The position numbers and the translations under genes are program-made. A stretch of DNA of 5,810 nt, from positions 1-5,810 of the forward strand of contig CAMVRH010000064.1 of assembly GCA_947169835.1 (NCBI GenBank), given 5' to 3'. Position 1 is the first letter of the stretch; every line of letters begins with the position of its first letter. Shown in pieces: positions 1 through 5,810 of this stretch. Source of the DNA: an uncultured Lachnospira sp. Its GTDB lineage: Bacteria > Bacillota > Clostridia > Lachnospirales > Lachnospiraceae. A model generated the notes under the pieces. It made no database searches. It saw only the letters and a program-made list of their open reading frames with translations, and was not told the DNA's origin.

Positions 1-1871
1 CCGCCGGAGAATCCGCTTGAGGCTGCAGACGCTGCTGCTTTCACCATCGCTTCAGTTCTCAAATGTTGAATTGGATCTCGTAATCCTGATAACAACATTG
101 AGTTGAAGTAGAATGCATTCCAATACATCGCATTGTATCCGTAATACCATGTTGGTGGTTTAACCTTCAAATTCTTGAACTGTTTTGCCCAATGATCCGA
201 AAGACCGAATACCATTGCGTATGGCAATACATTAAAGAAATACGATGGGTCTTCATCTATTAACATCTGAAGTTTTTCAATTTCTGCTGTCTTTATGAAC
301 TGCTTTAATCCCAATAGTTTTCCATAGTATTGTAATTTGAAATCTGTTGGAACAACTAGTCTTCCAATAAAGATTCCGTCAATTACAAGTGCCGCTACTA
401 CTCCTAAATAAACTGGGAACTTGAAGAATGTGTCTCCATCAGCAGTTGCGGCAATCATTGTTCCAATCGACACTGCCGCCAAAACCAAAAGGGCAATACA
501 GTATGTCACCCATTTGCCTTTTGTTCTAACTTTATCTTGTCCATATGAAACAAGTCTGAATAATCCAAGCGCTAGAACTGCAATAGCACTAATAGCGCCG
601 AAAATTAAGTTTTCTTTCAATGAAATCATACTACTTGTAGCGAGTGCGCCAAAGTACGCTGCGCACGCCAAGAACAATAATGCTCCCGCTTTAACTTTGC
701 CAGTTGATAGCTGCTTTTCTCCTCTAAACTCAGCACCAAGATTTTGCTTTGCCGAAGAAAAACTGTCCGAGAAGCTTCTTGGCAAGTCATCTAAGTTTCT
801 AGGATTTGTTGCAAACAACGCGTCAAACAAAGTTCTCTGATAAAGTGGTGCATCCGCTGGCAACTCTTTTACCTTATGGAGCAATAATGACGCATGCTTT
901 CCTTCTCTTCCTTTTTTGTCTGGAACTTCTTCAATGGTTAAATAACCTTGCTCGCCCCACCAAGGAATAAGAGAGATTAAATCAATATCGTCAGCCATCT
1001 CGTCTATAATCACACCAACCTCGGCACTGCTCATACCCTCTGGTGGATAAAATTCAACGGTCTGAACTGCGTTTTTCTGTTTCTTTAGAAGAATGTACAA
1101 TAGCAACAATGCTGCAAGCGCTACTGCTACTATAAGCAATACCATAGGGATAGTTTTGCTAACAGTTTTCGCTCCGACAAAGTATCCTTCATGCACTGGA
1201 CAGTACAAAGTGATAGCCTGTCTTGGAGCGATGCCTGTAGTCTCGCCTGATACTTCATCATTTGTTATATCGCACTGAACATCTAGCGAATTATCTTCTC
1301 CTCCAAATGCTCCACTGTATACTTTGAAGTTATCTACTTCCTTATCAGTAAGCGCCTCTTCAAATTTCATATCGAACGCAAAATGCTCAATATCAACATT
1401 CCAATCTGCGCCTAGCACTGAGTAGAAAATAAGGTCTCCCGTTTTAACTCTGTCATCTGGCATCACATATGTATATGAAATCTTGTAAGTTTGTGTTCCA
1501 TCTACATATTCGCTCCTATTACCAATTTTGATGTCGTAGTAGTTATCTTCTACATCTGTAGAGTAGTTCCAATTTTCTACATTTACATCTTTAACCTCAT
1601 TTTGATATTTAAGTACTTCCTTTTTACCATCACCTACATCTCTTTTTGCTTCCATAAAAAGAGGCATAGTTCTGTAAATACCGTGCCTGGATTCAGTAAA
1701 CTGAACCTTTATAGTCTCTTCAACACTCACAGTATTATTCTTATGGTAAGTACCCTCGAATTTGTAGTCCTCTATTCTATATCCGCCCTCATCTGCGCCT
1801 ACAATCACAAATGAGAATAGGCACAATACAAAGACTGTGCCTATTAAGAATAAACTCTTAATTTTTCTCAT
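1..1871 (-). CDS. DUF2207 (YciQ-like) membrane protein, C-terminus cut by window edge
   Basis: The frame starts at ATG 1871-1869 and stays open for 623 residues to the left edge. Residues 1-25 form a signal peptide or signal anchor (MRKIK, then a hydrophobic run ending VIVGA). Residues about 30-225 form an extracytoplasmic DUF2207 domain that includes the family's HGIYR motif (63-67). A membrane helix lies at about 241-263. A soluble segment follows, with PPEGMSSAEVG (276-286) and WWGEQGYLTIEE (304-315), both typical of the family. Four more helices lie at about 394-416, 421-441, 454-475 and 485-506. The last visible residues are Ala/Ser/Gly-rich, ending SSGFSG. Relatives end in a glycine-rich tail there, so I infer that only a short tail is missing. 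The ribosome site AAAGGTGG (1879-1886) lies 7 nt before the ATG. The start overlaps the lemA stop (TAATG), implying coupled translation. The biochemical function of DUF2207 is unknown; a link to the cell envelope is inference from topology and from pairing with LemA. Confidence 0.92.
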   Translation of the reverse strand, partial: MRKIKSLFLIGTVFVLCLFSFVIVGADEGGYRIEDYKFEGTYHKNNTVSVEETIKVQFTESRHGIYRTMPLFMEAKRDVGDGKKEVLKYQNEVKDVNVENWNYSTDVEDNYYDIKIGNRSEYVDGTQTYKISYTYVMPDDRVKTGDLIFYSVLGADWNVDIEHFAFDMKFEEALTDKEVDNFKVYSGAFGGEDNSLDVQCDITNDEVSGETTGIAPRQAITLYCPVHEGYFVGAKTVSKTIPMVLLIVAVALAALLLLYILLKKQKNAVQTVEFYPPEGMSSAEVGVIIDEMADDIDLISLIPWWGEQGYLTIEEVPDKKGREGKHASLLLHKVKELPADAPLYQRTLFDALFATNPRNLDDLPRSFSDSFSSAKQNLGAEFRGEKQLSTGKVKAGALLFLACAAYFGALATSSMISLKENLIFGAISAIAVLALGLFRLVSYGQDKVRTKGKWVTYCIALLVLAAVSIGTMIAATADGDTFFKFPVYLGVVAALVIDGIFIGRLVVPTDFKLQYYGKLLGLKQFIKTAEIEKLQMLIDEDPSYFFNVLPYAMVFGLSDHWAKQFKNLKVKPPTWYYGYNAMYWNAFYFNSMLLSGLRDPIQHLRTEAMVKAAASAASSGFSG

Positions 1872-2446
1872 TAAAATTCCACCTTTACATTTTCGCGTTC
1901 AGCTTCTTCTTTAACCTCAAACATAGGTTTTCTCTCGAAGTGGAACATATTCGCTACGATGTTTGAAGGAACCTGCTCGCAAGCATTATTAAACTCCTTA
2001 ACTGCGCCATTGTAATACTTTCTAGCATTAGCAATGTCAGCTTCTATAGATTTAAGCTGTCCCTGTAAATCTAGGAAGTTTTGGTTAGCTTTAAGATCTG
2101 GATAGTTCTCACTAAGTGCGAAGATTTGACGAAGTGCTCCAGTAATCTGGTTTTCGTCTTGCATTCTCTCTTCCACTGTCTGAGTAGCACCAGAATTTCT
2201 AGCAGCGATAACTTTTTCCAAAGTCTCAGACTCATGCTTAGCATATCCTTTAACTGTAGAAACTAAGTTAGGAATAAGGTCAAATCTCTTCTTTAGATAT
2301 ACATCCATAGTGGAGAATGCCTCTTCACAAGTGTTTCTCTTTCTAATCAATCCATTGTATGTTGATGCAAGCCATATAAGAATTAAAACAACAATAACCG
2401 CTATAACAATTCCTACTATTGCACCAGTTCCAAGTCCAATTAACAT
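1871..2446 (-). CDS. lemA: LemA family membrane-anchored protein
   Basis: A complete 191-residue protein, close to the usual LemA length. One N-terminal membrane helix (about 8-28) is followed by an all-helical domain. The family signature is plain: YNGLI (30-34), then EEAFSTMDVYLKKRFDLIPN (41-60), then VKGYAKHE (65-72). Later conserved blocks are YPDLKANQNFLDLQ (115-128), IANARKYYN (138-146) and an Asn/Pro/Phe-rich end (QVPSNIVANMFHF, 158-170). The start has a strong ribosome site, GGAGG (2455-2459), 8 nt upstream. It is the first gene of a two-gene operon with the DUF2207 gene, whose ATG overlaps its TAA by one base. LemA and DUF2207 or TPM-type membrane proteins are often neighbours in bacteria, but the molecular role of LemA is not settled. 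The family call is secure; a cell-envelope role is inference. Confidence 0.95.
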   Translation of the reverse strand: MLIGLGTGAIVGIVIAVIVVLILIWLASTYNGLIRKRNTCEEAFSTMDVYLKKRFDLIPNLVSTVKGYAKHESETLEKVIAARNSGATQTVEERMQDENQITGALRQIFALSENYPDLKANQNFLDLQGQLKSIEADIANARKYYNGAVKEFNNACEQVPSNIVANMFHFERKPMFEVKEEAERENVKVEF

Positions 2447-2450
2447 ATCT

Positions 2451-2506
2451 TTTACCTCCGTTCATTTCACTAGGTTTATTATACAAAAAACACAGGCAAA
2501 ATAAAA
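2451..2506 (-). promoter_or_regulatory. Promoter and ribosome site of the lemA-DUF2207 operon
   Basis: Reading the minus strand, a perfect -10 box TATAAT lies at 2483-2478, about 32 nt before the lemA start. No good -35 is visible: the best candidate, TTTATT (2505-2500, 16-nt spacer), matches the consensus at only 3 of 6 positions and falls in the tail of the gltX terminator. The inferred transcription start is near 2471, giving a leader of about 25 nt with GGAGG at 2459-2455. Because gltX is terminated just upstream, this operon needs its own promoter, which supports the call. Confidence 0.6.
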
Positions 2507-2529
2507 GAGCCAACAAATGTTAGCTCTTT
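2497..2529 (-). terminator. Rho-independent terminator after gltX
   Basis: On the minus strand an 11-bp stem (arms 2529-2519 and 2514-2504, a 4-nt loop, one G-U wobble) is followed by the U-rich run UAUUUU. It begins 6 bases after the gltX TAA (2538-2536). The wobble pair becomes a C/A mismatch if the plus strand is transcribed, so the structure fits minus-strand use. It separates gltX from the lemA operon. Confidence 0.88.
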
Positions 2530-2535
2530 ATGTTT

Positions 2536-3993
2536 TTATGCATTTTTTAATTTTTCAATTCCGATTTTAATTCTCTTGATTGTCTCGTCTTTTCCTATCA
2601 CATTCATAATCTCGAATGCTCCAGCTGGTGTCATCTGCTTTCCAGAAACTGCAGTACGAAGTGGCCATAAAGCCTGTCCGTTCTTGCACTCTTTCTTTGC
2701 AATATACTCAAACACCAAATCGTGTAGACCGTCCACTGAATAGTCATCAGTTCCTTCTAATATAGGAAGCAACTCTTCTAGTACCTCAAGTGAGTTTTCA
2801 CTGTTTGTCTTCATCTTCTTGTGAGTGTACATCTCGATATCGTAGTCTGGCATTTCTTCGAAGAAGTCTATCATCTCTGGAATCTCTGGGAAAAGCTCGA
2901 TACGAGTTTTTACCATATCCATAATCATATTTAAATCTAAATCCTTAGTGATTACTTCTTTCACATATGGAAGTGCCATCTCATAGAATTTTTCGTTGTC
3001 CATTGCTTTGATGTACTCGCCATTCATCCATTTAAGTTTGTTAATATCAAACACTGATGGGCTTTTGTTAATCTTTAAGTAATCAAAGTTTTCAATCAAC
3101 TCATCTAGACTGAAAATCTCTTTGTTATCTTCTGGGCTCCAACCAAGTAGCGCAATGTAATTTACGATAGCCTCTGGTAGGAAACCTTGCTCTACTAACT
3201 CTTCGTATGAAGAATGTCCACTACGCTTTGAAAGTTTCTTGTGCTCCTCATCTGTGATTAATGGAAGATGCACATACTTTGGAACTTCCCAGCCAAATGC
3301 CTCGTATAATCTCTGGTACTTTGGCGAGGATGAAATATATTCGTTTCCTCTTACCACGTGAGTGATTTCCTGAAGATGATCATCTACCACATTTGCAAAG
3401 TTGTATGTTGGATATCCGTCAGACTTAATCAAAATCATATCATCCAACTCTTTGTTCTCAACAGTGATTTCACCGTACAAGTCATCGACAAATGTAGTCG
3501 TACCTTCTGTTGGCATATTTATTCTAATTACATATGGCTTTCCAGCATCTAAGTTTGCCTGCACCTCCTCCGGCGTCAAAGACAAACAATGCTTGTCATA
3601 TACTGTAATCTCTTTTCCATCATCGCTTACTGTAGTCTTTAGAGACTCTAGACGTTCTTTGTCGCAGAAGCAATAATAAGCATCGCCTGATTCAATAAGC
3701 TTTTTAGCATACTCTAGGTAAAGGCCTGATGCCTGGCGCTCGCTCTGGATATATGGACCAAAGCCGCCGTCTTTGTCTGGGCCTTCATCGTGCTTTAAGC
3801 CAGTCTGATCTAGTGTGTTGTAAATGATATCAACAGCACCTTCCACGTATCTCTCGCGGTCAGTATCTTCTATTCTAAGTACGAAATCTCCGCCAGCGTG
3901 CTTTGCAATCAAAAACTCGTAAAGCGCTGTACGCAAATTTCCCACATGCATTTTTCCTGTTGGACTTGGTGCAAATCTTGTTCTTACTTTCAT
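2536..3993 (-). CDS. gltX: Glutamyl-tRNA synthetase (GluRS)
   Basis: A complete 485-residue class I synthetase that charges tRNA with glutamate in the cytoplasm, using ATP. The N-terminal RFAPSPTG (6-13) leads into the HIGH-type motif HVGN (16-19). [14 protein letters not shown] (35-48) and [11 protein letters not shown] (76-86) are standard active-site neighbours. The KMSKS-type loop is KLSKR (253-257). A probable zinc site is formed by Cys108, Cys110 and Cys136, with Tyr132 nearby (CFC, then YDKHC), as in zinc-containing bacterial GluRS. The C-terminal helical anticodon-binding part runs from about 320 and includes the typical [12 protein letters not shown] (441-452). AAGGAG (4000-4005) lies 6 nt before the ATG. 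The 48-nt gap to the upstream kinase has no room for a T-box leader and shows no convincing promoter. Whether the enzyme discriminates against tRNA-Gln cannot be read from this alone; many Firmicutes use a non-discriminating form with GatCAB. Confidence 0.98.
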   Translation of the reverse strand: MKVRTRFAPSPTGKMHVGNLRTALYEFLIAKHAGGDFVLRIEDTDRERYVEGAVDIIYNTLDQTGLKHDEGPDKDGGFGPYIQSERQASGLYLEYAKKLIESGDAYYCFCDKERLESLKTTVSDDGKEITVYDKHCLSLTPEEVQANLDAGKPYVIRINMPTEGTTTFVDDLYGEITVENKELDDMILIKSDGYPTYNFANVVDDHLQEITHVVRGNEYISSSPKYQRLYEAFGWEVPKYVHLPLITDEEHKKLSKRSGHSSYEELVEQGFLPEAIVNYIALLGWSPEDNKEIFSLDELIENFDYLKINKSPSVFDINKLKWMNGEYIKAMDNEKFYEMALPYVKEVITKDLDLNMIMDMVKTRIELFPEIPEMIDFFEEMPDYDIEMYTHKKMKTNSENSLEVLEELLPILEGTDDYSVDGLHDLVFEYIAKKECKNGQALWPLRTAVSGKQMTPAGAFEIMNVIGKDETIKRIKIGIEKLKNA

Positions 3994-4004
3994 CTTAGTC
4001 TCCT

Positions 4005-4040
4005 TCTATAAATAAAGGCCACCATTCGGTAGCCTTTTTT
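4005..4040 (-). terminator. Hairpin between the P-loop kinase gene and gltX
   Basis: On the minus strand a 10-bp stem (arms 4037-4028 and 4023-4014, loop GAAU, one G-U wobble) starts 4 bases after the kinase stop codon (4044-4042). An A-run precedes it and a broken U-tract (AUUUAU) follows. It ends only 8 nt before the AAGGAG of gltX. It looks like a weak terminator or attenuator for minus-strand transcripts. On the plus strand the stem has a C/A mismatch but is followed by six Ts, so it could also stop antisense transcription. Confidence 0.65.
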
Positions 4041-4041
4041 G

Positions 4042-4617
4042 TTATTTCAAATTATTTAAATACTCTTCTGCTTTATGGATGGAATCCCAAAGCTTATCCT
4101 CCGATGAGTTATCAAAAACAAAAAGGTTCTTAATACCTTCTGGCAATGAGAAGTCTTGTCCTGCTATGTATTCATCCCAGTGTGCTAACTTCCAAGTATC
4201 TCTGTCAGAGTTTCTCTTGATCATACGAGCCTTGCAGACTTCTACGTCACACTTAACCCATACTACTACTAACTCAGCACCCTTCTTTCTAAGAAGCTCA
4301 CGACGAAGGTTTTTCATATAGCCCTTTGTTCTAACCTCTCTAGTAAATGGTGCATTTATAAATACTGTATCATTGTATTCTAAAGCTTCCATAGCAATTT
4401 CCATGATACAGTCGTACTCGTAATCTCTGATTTCACTCTCAAAGAAATCAGAACTTCTGTTGTATTCTGCGTGTCCTACCTTGAAAATCTGCTTAGACAA
4501 AACAATAAGTGAATCCTTATCTAGGTATACGCAATTTTTCATCGCTTTCGCCAACTTCTTTGTAACAAATGTCTTTCCACAAGCTGGTGGCGAAGTAACT
4601 AATACTAGTTTTTTCAT
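4042..4617 (-). CDS. AAA_33/zeta-like P-loop ATP-binding protein, substrate unknown
   Basis: A complete 191-residue cytoplasmic protein. A beta strand (KLVLVT) leads into a P-loop SPPACGKT (9-16): Lys15 and Thr16 are in place, but Ser9 replaces the usual first Gly of GxxxxGK[ST]. An acidic pair follows at the second strand (YLDKD, 31-35). FINAPF (86-91) and the strand ELVVVWVKCD (115-124) are placed as in small nucleotide- or metabolite-kinase folds. An Arg-rich lid-like segment (Arg131, Arg135, Arg139 in CKARMIKRNSDRD, 128-140) is followed by TWKLAHWDEY (141-150). Size and layout resemble AAA_33 / zeta-toxin / gluconokinase-like phosphotransferases. I cannot assign a substrate. No small antitoxin-like gene is adjacent, which argues against a classical epsilon-zeta pair. 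AGAGAGG (4627-4633) lies 9 nt before the ATG, and the gene has its own promoter. It is followed by a hairpin and then gltX in the same direction. Confidence 0.85.
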   Translation of the reverse strand: MKKLVLVTSPPACGKTFVTKKLAKAMKNCVYLDKDSLIVLSKQIFKVGHAEYNRSSDFFESEIRDYEYDCIMEIAMEALEYNDTVFINAPFTREVRTKGYMKNLRRELLRKKGAELVVVWVKCDVEVCKARMIKRNSDRDTWKLAHWDEYIAGQDFSLPEGIKNLFVFDNSSEDKLWDSIHKAEEYLNNLK

Positions 4618-4655
4618 AATCTAAAACCTCTCTATAAAAATAGCGATTTTCATCT

Positions 4656-4685
4656 ATAATAACATTTATTCATAAGTATAGTCAA
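4656..4685 (-). promoter_or_regulatory. Promoter of the P-loop kinase gene
   Basis: On the minus strand, -35 TTGACT (4685-4680) and -10 TATTAT (4661-4656) are each one base from consensus, with an 18-nt spacer. The inferred transcription start is near 4649, about 32 nt before the ATG. The promoter may also supply gltX by readthrough of the hairpin at 4014-4037. Confidence 0.72.
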
Positions 4686-4691
4686 TGAATA
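4667..4691. repeat. Inverted repeat over the kinase -35 box, possible operator
   Basis: TATTCAT (4667-4673) and ATGAATA (4685-4691) form a perfect 7-bp inverted repeat with an 11-nt centre. The dyad covers the -35 hexamer and half of the spacer of the kinase promoter. The arrangement would suit a dimeric repressor or activator site, but in AT-rich DNA a chance dyad of this size is possible. No regulator gene is visible in the window. Confidence 0.4.
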
Positions 4692-4719
4692 TCTGATAAA
4701 AAAATAACAATGTTTTTCA

Positions 4720-4761
4720 CTAACAAAATGCCCATTTATGCTATAATTTTCACTAGTGAGG
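4720..4761 (+). promoter_or_regulatory. Extended -10 promoter and ribosome site of the LtaS-like gene
   Basis: An extended -10 sequence, TGCTATAAT (4739-4747), contains a perfect TATAAT at 4742-4747. A partial -35, CTAACA (4720-4725, 4 of 6 matches), lies 16 nt upstream, and the extended -10 may compensate for it. The inferred start is near 4754, giving a very short leader. GAGG (4758-4761) lies 6 nt before the ATG at 4768. The promoter is back-to-back with that of the kinase, with 34 bp between the two -35 boxes. Confidence 0.7.
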
Positions 4762-4767
4762 TAAACA

Positions 4768-5810
4768 ATGGTAAAACTAGTAAAACAACCGGAAGTAAAA
4801 GAAAAAAAGATTAATAAAGAGCTTTTATTAAAGATTCCAAAGTATTTAGTGCCAATTCTTACTCCATTTCTATGCTTTGTTATTACAGAGTACATTTGGC
4901 GATATAAATCAAACGGAATTTTGGCTTGCAATCCATTTGCAACTATCGATCCGTTGTTGATTATTTTGAATTTGCTACTATTCTACGGATTTTGGGGTCT
5001 ACTTTATGCGTTAATTGGTAGATCTAACATTGCATCATTTATTACGATTGCACTTTCTTTTATTATCGGCCTCGCCAACTACTATATTATGGACTTTAGA
5101 GGTGCACCAATCACGGCTTCAGACTTTAAAGCTTTAAAGACTGCCTTTGCCGTAGGCGGTACTTATACTTATATGCCTACTTATCAGATTTTTGTGATAG
5201 CCGGTCTTGCGATTATACTTGGAGTCTTAAATGGATTTTTCAAGTTCAAACTCCCTAGTATGAAAAAAACTTATTCTAAAATTTTAGTTCGCGTAATTCC
5301 AGCCATCTTATGTGTTTGTCTAATGGCTGGCATTGGTAATTTTGTTTCAAGACAGGATATTAGAAAGATTATACCTGCGTTTAATACTACTCTCTTTACC
5401 GGAGCTGTTATGGCTAAGGACGACGGACTTGTATTATGTTTTGTATCTACTATTCAATATACAAATGTGGATAAGCCAGATGATTACTCTAATGAGAAAG
5501 CGGAAAAGATCCTTAATGACAATAAAGATGATTCCATTTGGAAGTCTTCTACTATTTCAAAGACCGCGCCTGATACAAAGACATTTAATACTACGACAAA
5601 GAATGCAAATATTGTCGTAATTATGAATGAGTGTTTTTCTGATATTGGTGTTTTGGGAGATTTGAAAACTAATATTGATTATATGCCATACACAAAAAGT
5701 TTGATGGCCGGCGCCAAAGACACAGTGAGTGGTTACTTCTACTCTTCTGTATTAGCTGGTTCTACTGCTAACACTGAATTTGAGTTTTTGACAGGTGATA
5801 CTATGGCATT
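4768..5810 (+). CDS. Lipoteichoic acid synthase family protein (LtaS-like, sulfatase fold), C-terminus cut by window edge
   Basis: The frame is open from ATG 4768 to the right edge (347 residues visible; family members usually have 600 or more). A Lys-rich cytoplasmic start is followed by five membrane helices at about 27-45, 62-83, 88-107, 139-157 and 172-190, the LtaS plan. NYYIMDFRGAPITASD (104-119) and VDKPDDYSNEKAEKIL (234-249) resemble the loop and linker of clostridial members. The extracellular catalytic domain begins near 279 with NIVVIMNECFSD (281-292), where Glu288 matches the metal-binding Glu of LtaS. GSTANTEFEFLTG (331-343) follows, where Thr333 matches the catalytic Thr. Their 45-residue spacing equals that of Staphylococcus aureus Glu255 and Thr300. 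Family enzymes move glycerol-phosphate from phosphatidylglycerol onto a glycolipid-anchored polymer at the outer membrane face; whether this one makes lipoteichoic acid or another phosphoglycerol decoration cannot be told. Cys289 stands where Ser is common. The remaining metal ligands (Asp, His) lie beyond the window. Confidence 0.93.
   Translation, partial: MVKLVKQPEVKEKKINKELLLKIPKYLVPILTPFLCFVITEYIWRYKSNGILACNPFATIDPLLIILNLLLFYGFWGLLYALIGRSNIASFITIALSFIIGLANYYIMDFRGAPITASDFKALKTAFAVGGTYTYMPTYQIFVIAGLAIILGVLNGFFKFKLPSMKKTYSKILVRVIPAILCVCLMAGIGNFVSRQDIRKIIPAFNTTLFTGAVMAKDDGLVLCFVSTIQYTNVDKPDDYSNEKAEKILNDNKDDSIWKSSTISKTAPDTKTFNTTTKNANIVVIMNECFSDIGVLGDLKTNIDYMPYTKSLMAGAKDTVSGYFYSSVLAGSTANTEFEFLTGDTMA

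Noticed and set aside
421..1814. Plus-strand open frames (421-840, 1093-1278, 1491-1814)
   Set aside because: They lie antisense to the well-supported DUF2207 coding sequence, lack good ribosome sites, and their translations have no recognisable domains.
2081..2504. Plus-strand open frames at 2081-2266 and 2310-2504
   Set aside because: They are antisense to lemA, and the second also covers its promoter; the conserved LemA motifs are on the minus strand.
3358..3676. Plus-strand open frames at 3358-3552 and 3401-3676
   Set aside because: They are shadows of gltX, which carries all the synthetase motifs.
3994..4041. T-box or other tRNA-sensing leader before gltX
   Set aside because: The 48-nt gap is too short for a T-box and holds only a simple hairpin and the ribosome site.
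4079..4321. Plus-strand open frame of 80 codons
   Set aside because: It is antisense to the P-loop kinase gene, with no family resemblance.
4637..4650. Small hairpin AAAAT-AGCG-ATTTT in the kinase leader
   Set aside because: Five A-T pairs only; too weak to argue for a regulatory structure.
4042..4767. Epsilon-zeta type toxin-antitoxin module built on the P-loop kinase
   Set aside because: No small antitoxin gene lies on either side; the flanking regions are fully explained by promoters, gltX and the LtaS-like gene.
4650..4931. Minus-strand open frame of 93 codons
   Set aside because: It runs antisense to the start of the LtaS-like gene and through both divergent promoters; I see no domain, and the overlap makes a real gene unlikely.
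5333..5620. Plus-strand open frame of 95 codons
   Set aside because: It is an alternative frame inside the LtaS-like gene; the correct frame holds the family motifs.

Overview
The window is AT-rich bacterial DNA with low-GC Gram-positive style signals: AGGAGG-like ribosome binding sites, TATAAT boxes and hairpin-plus-U-tract terminators. The proteins (GluRS, LemA, a DUF2207 membrane protein and an LtaS-type enzyme) read most like an anaerobic clostridium, probably of the Lachnospiraceae. That placement is by recall of protein style, not by a search. The window is densely coded, with no gene-free stretch longer than about 150 bases.

Layout from left to right. Positions 1-1871 (minus) hold a DUF2207 (YciQ-like) membrane protein, complete at its N-terminus and cut by the window edge within its Gly/Ser/Ala-rich C-terminal tail. 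Its start codon overlaps the stop codon of lemA (1871-2446, minus) by one base, so the two form an operon with its own promoter near 2478-2483. Next is gltX, glutamyl-tRNA synthetase (2536-3993, minus), followed by a clear terminator at 2497-2529. Upstream of gltX is a small P-loop kinase-like protein of unknown substrate (4042-4617, minus), with a hairpin between the two genes. A 150-bp divergent intergenic region (4618-4767) carries one promoter for the kinase and one for a plus-strand gene. That gene, from 4768 to the right edge, encodes a five-helix membrane protein entering an extracellular sulfatase-like catalytic domain of the lipoteichoic acid synthase family, and it is truncated at residue 347.

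Functionally the window mixes one housekeeping translation gene (gltX) with cell-envelope genes (lemA, DUF2207, LtaS-like) and an orphan P-loop kinase. I see no mobile element, CRISPR array, tRNA or rRNA, and no convincing undescribed multi-gene system. The points most worth a second look are the dyad-containing divergent promoter region, the atypical Walker A kinase, and the hairpin that stands between the kinase and gltX with no visible gltX promoter.
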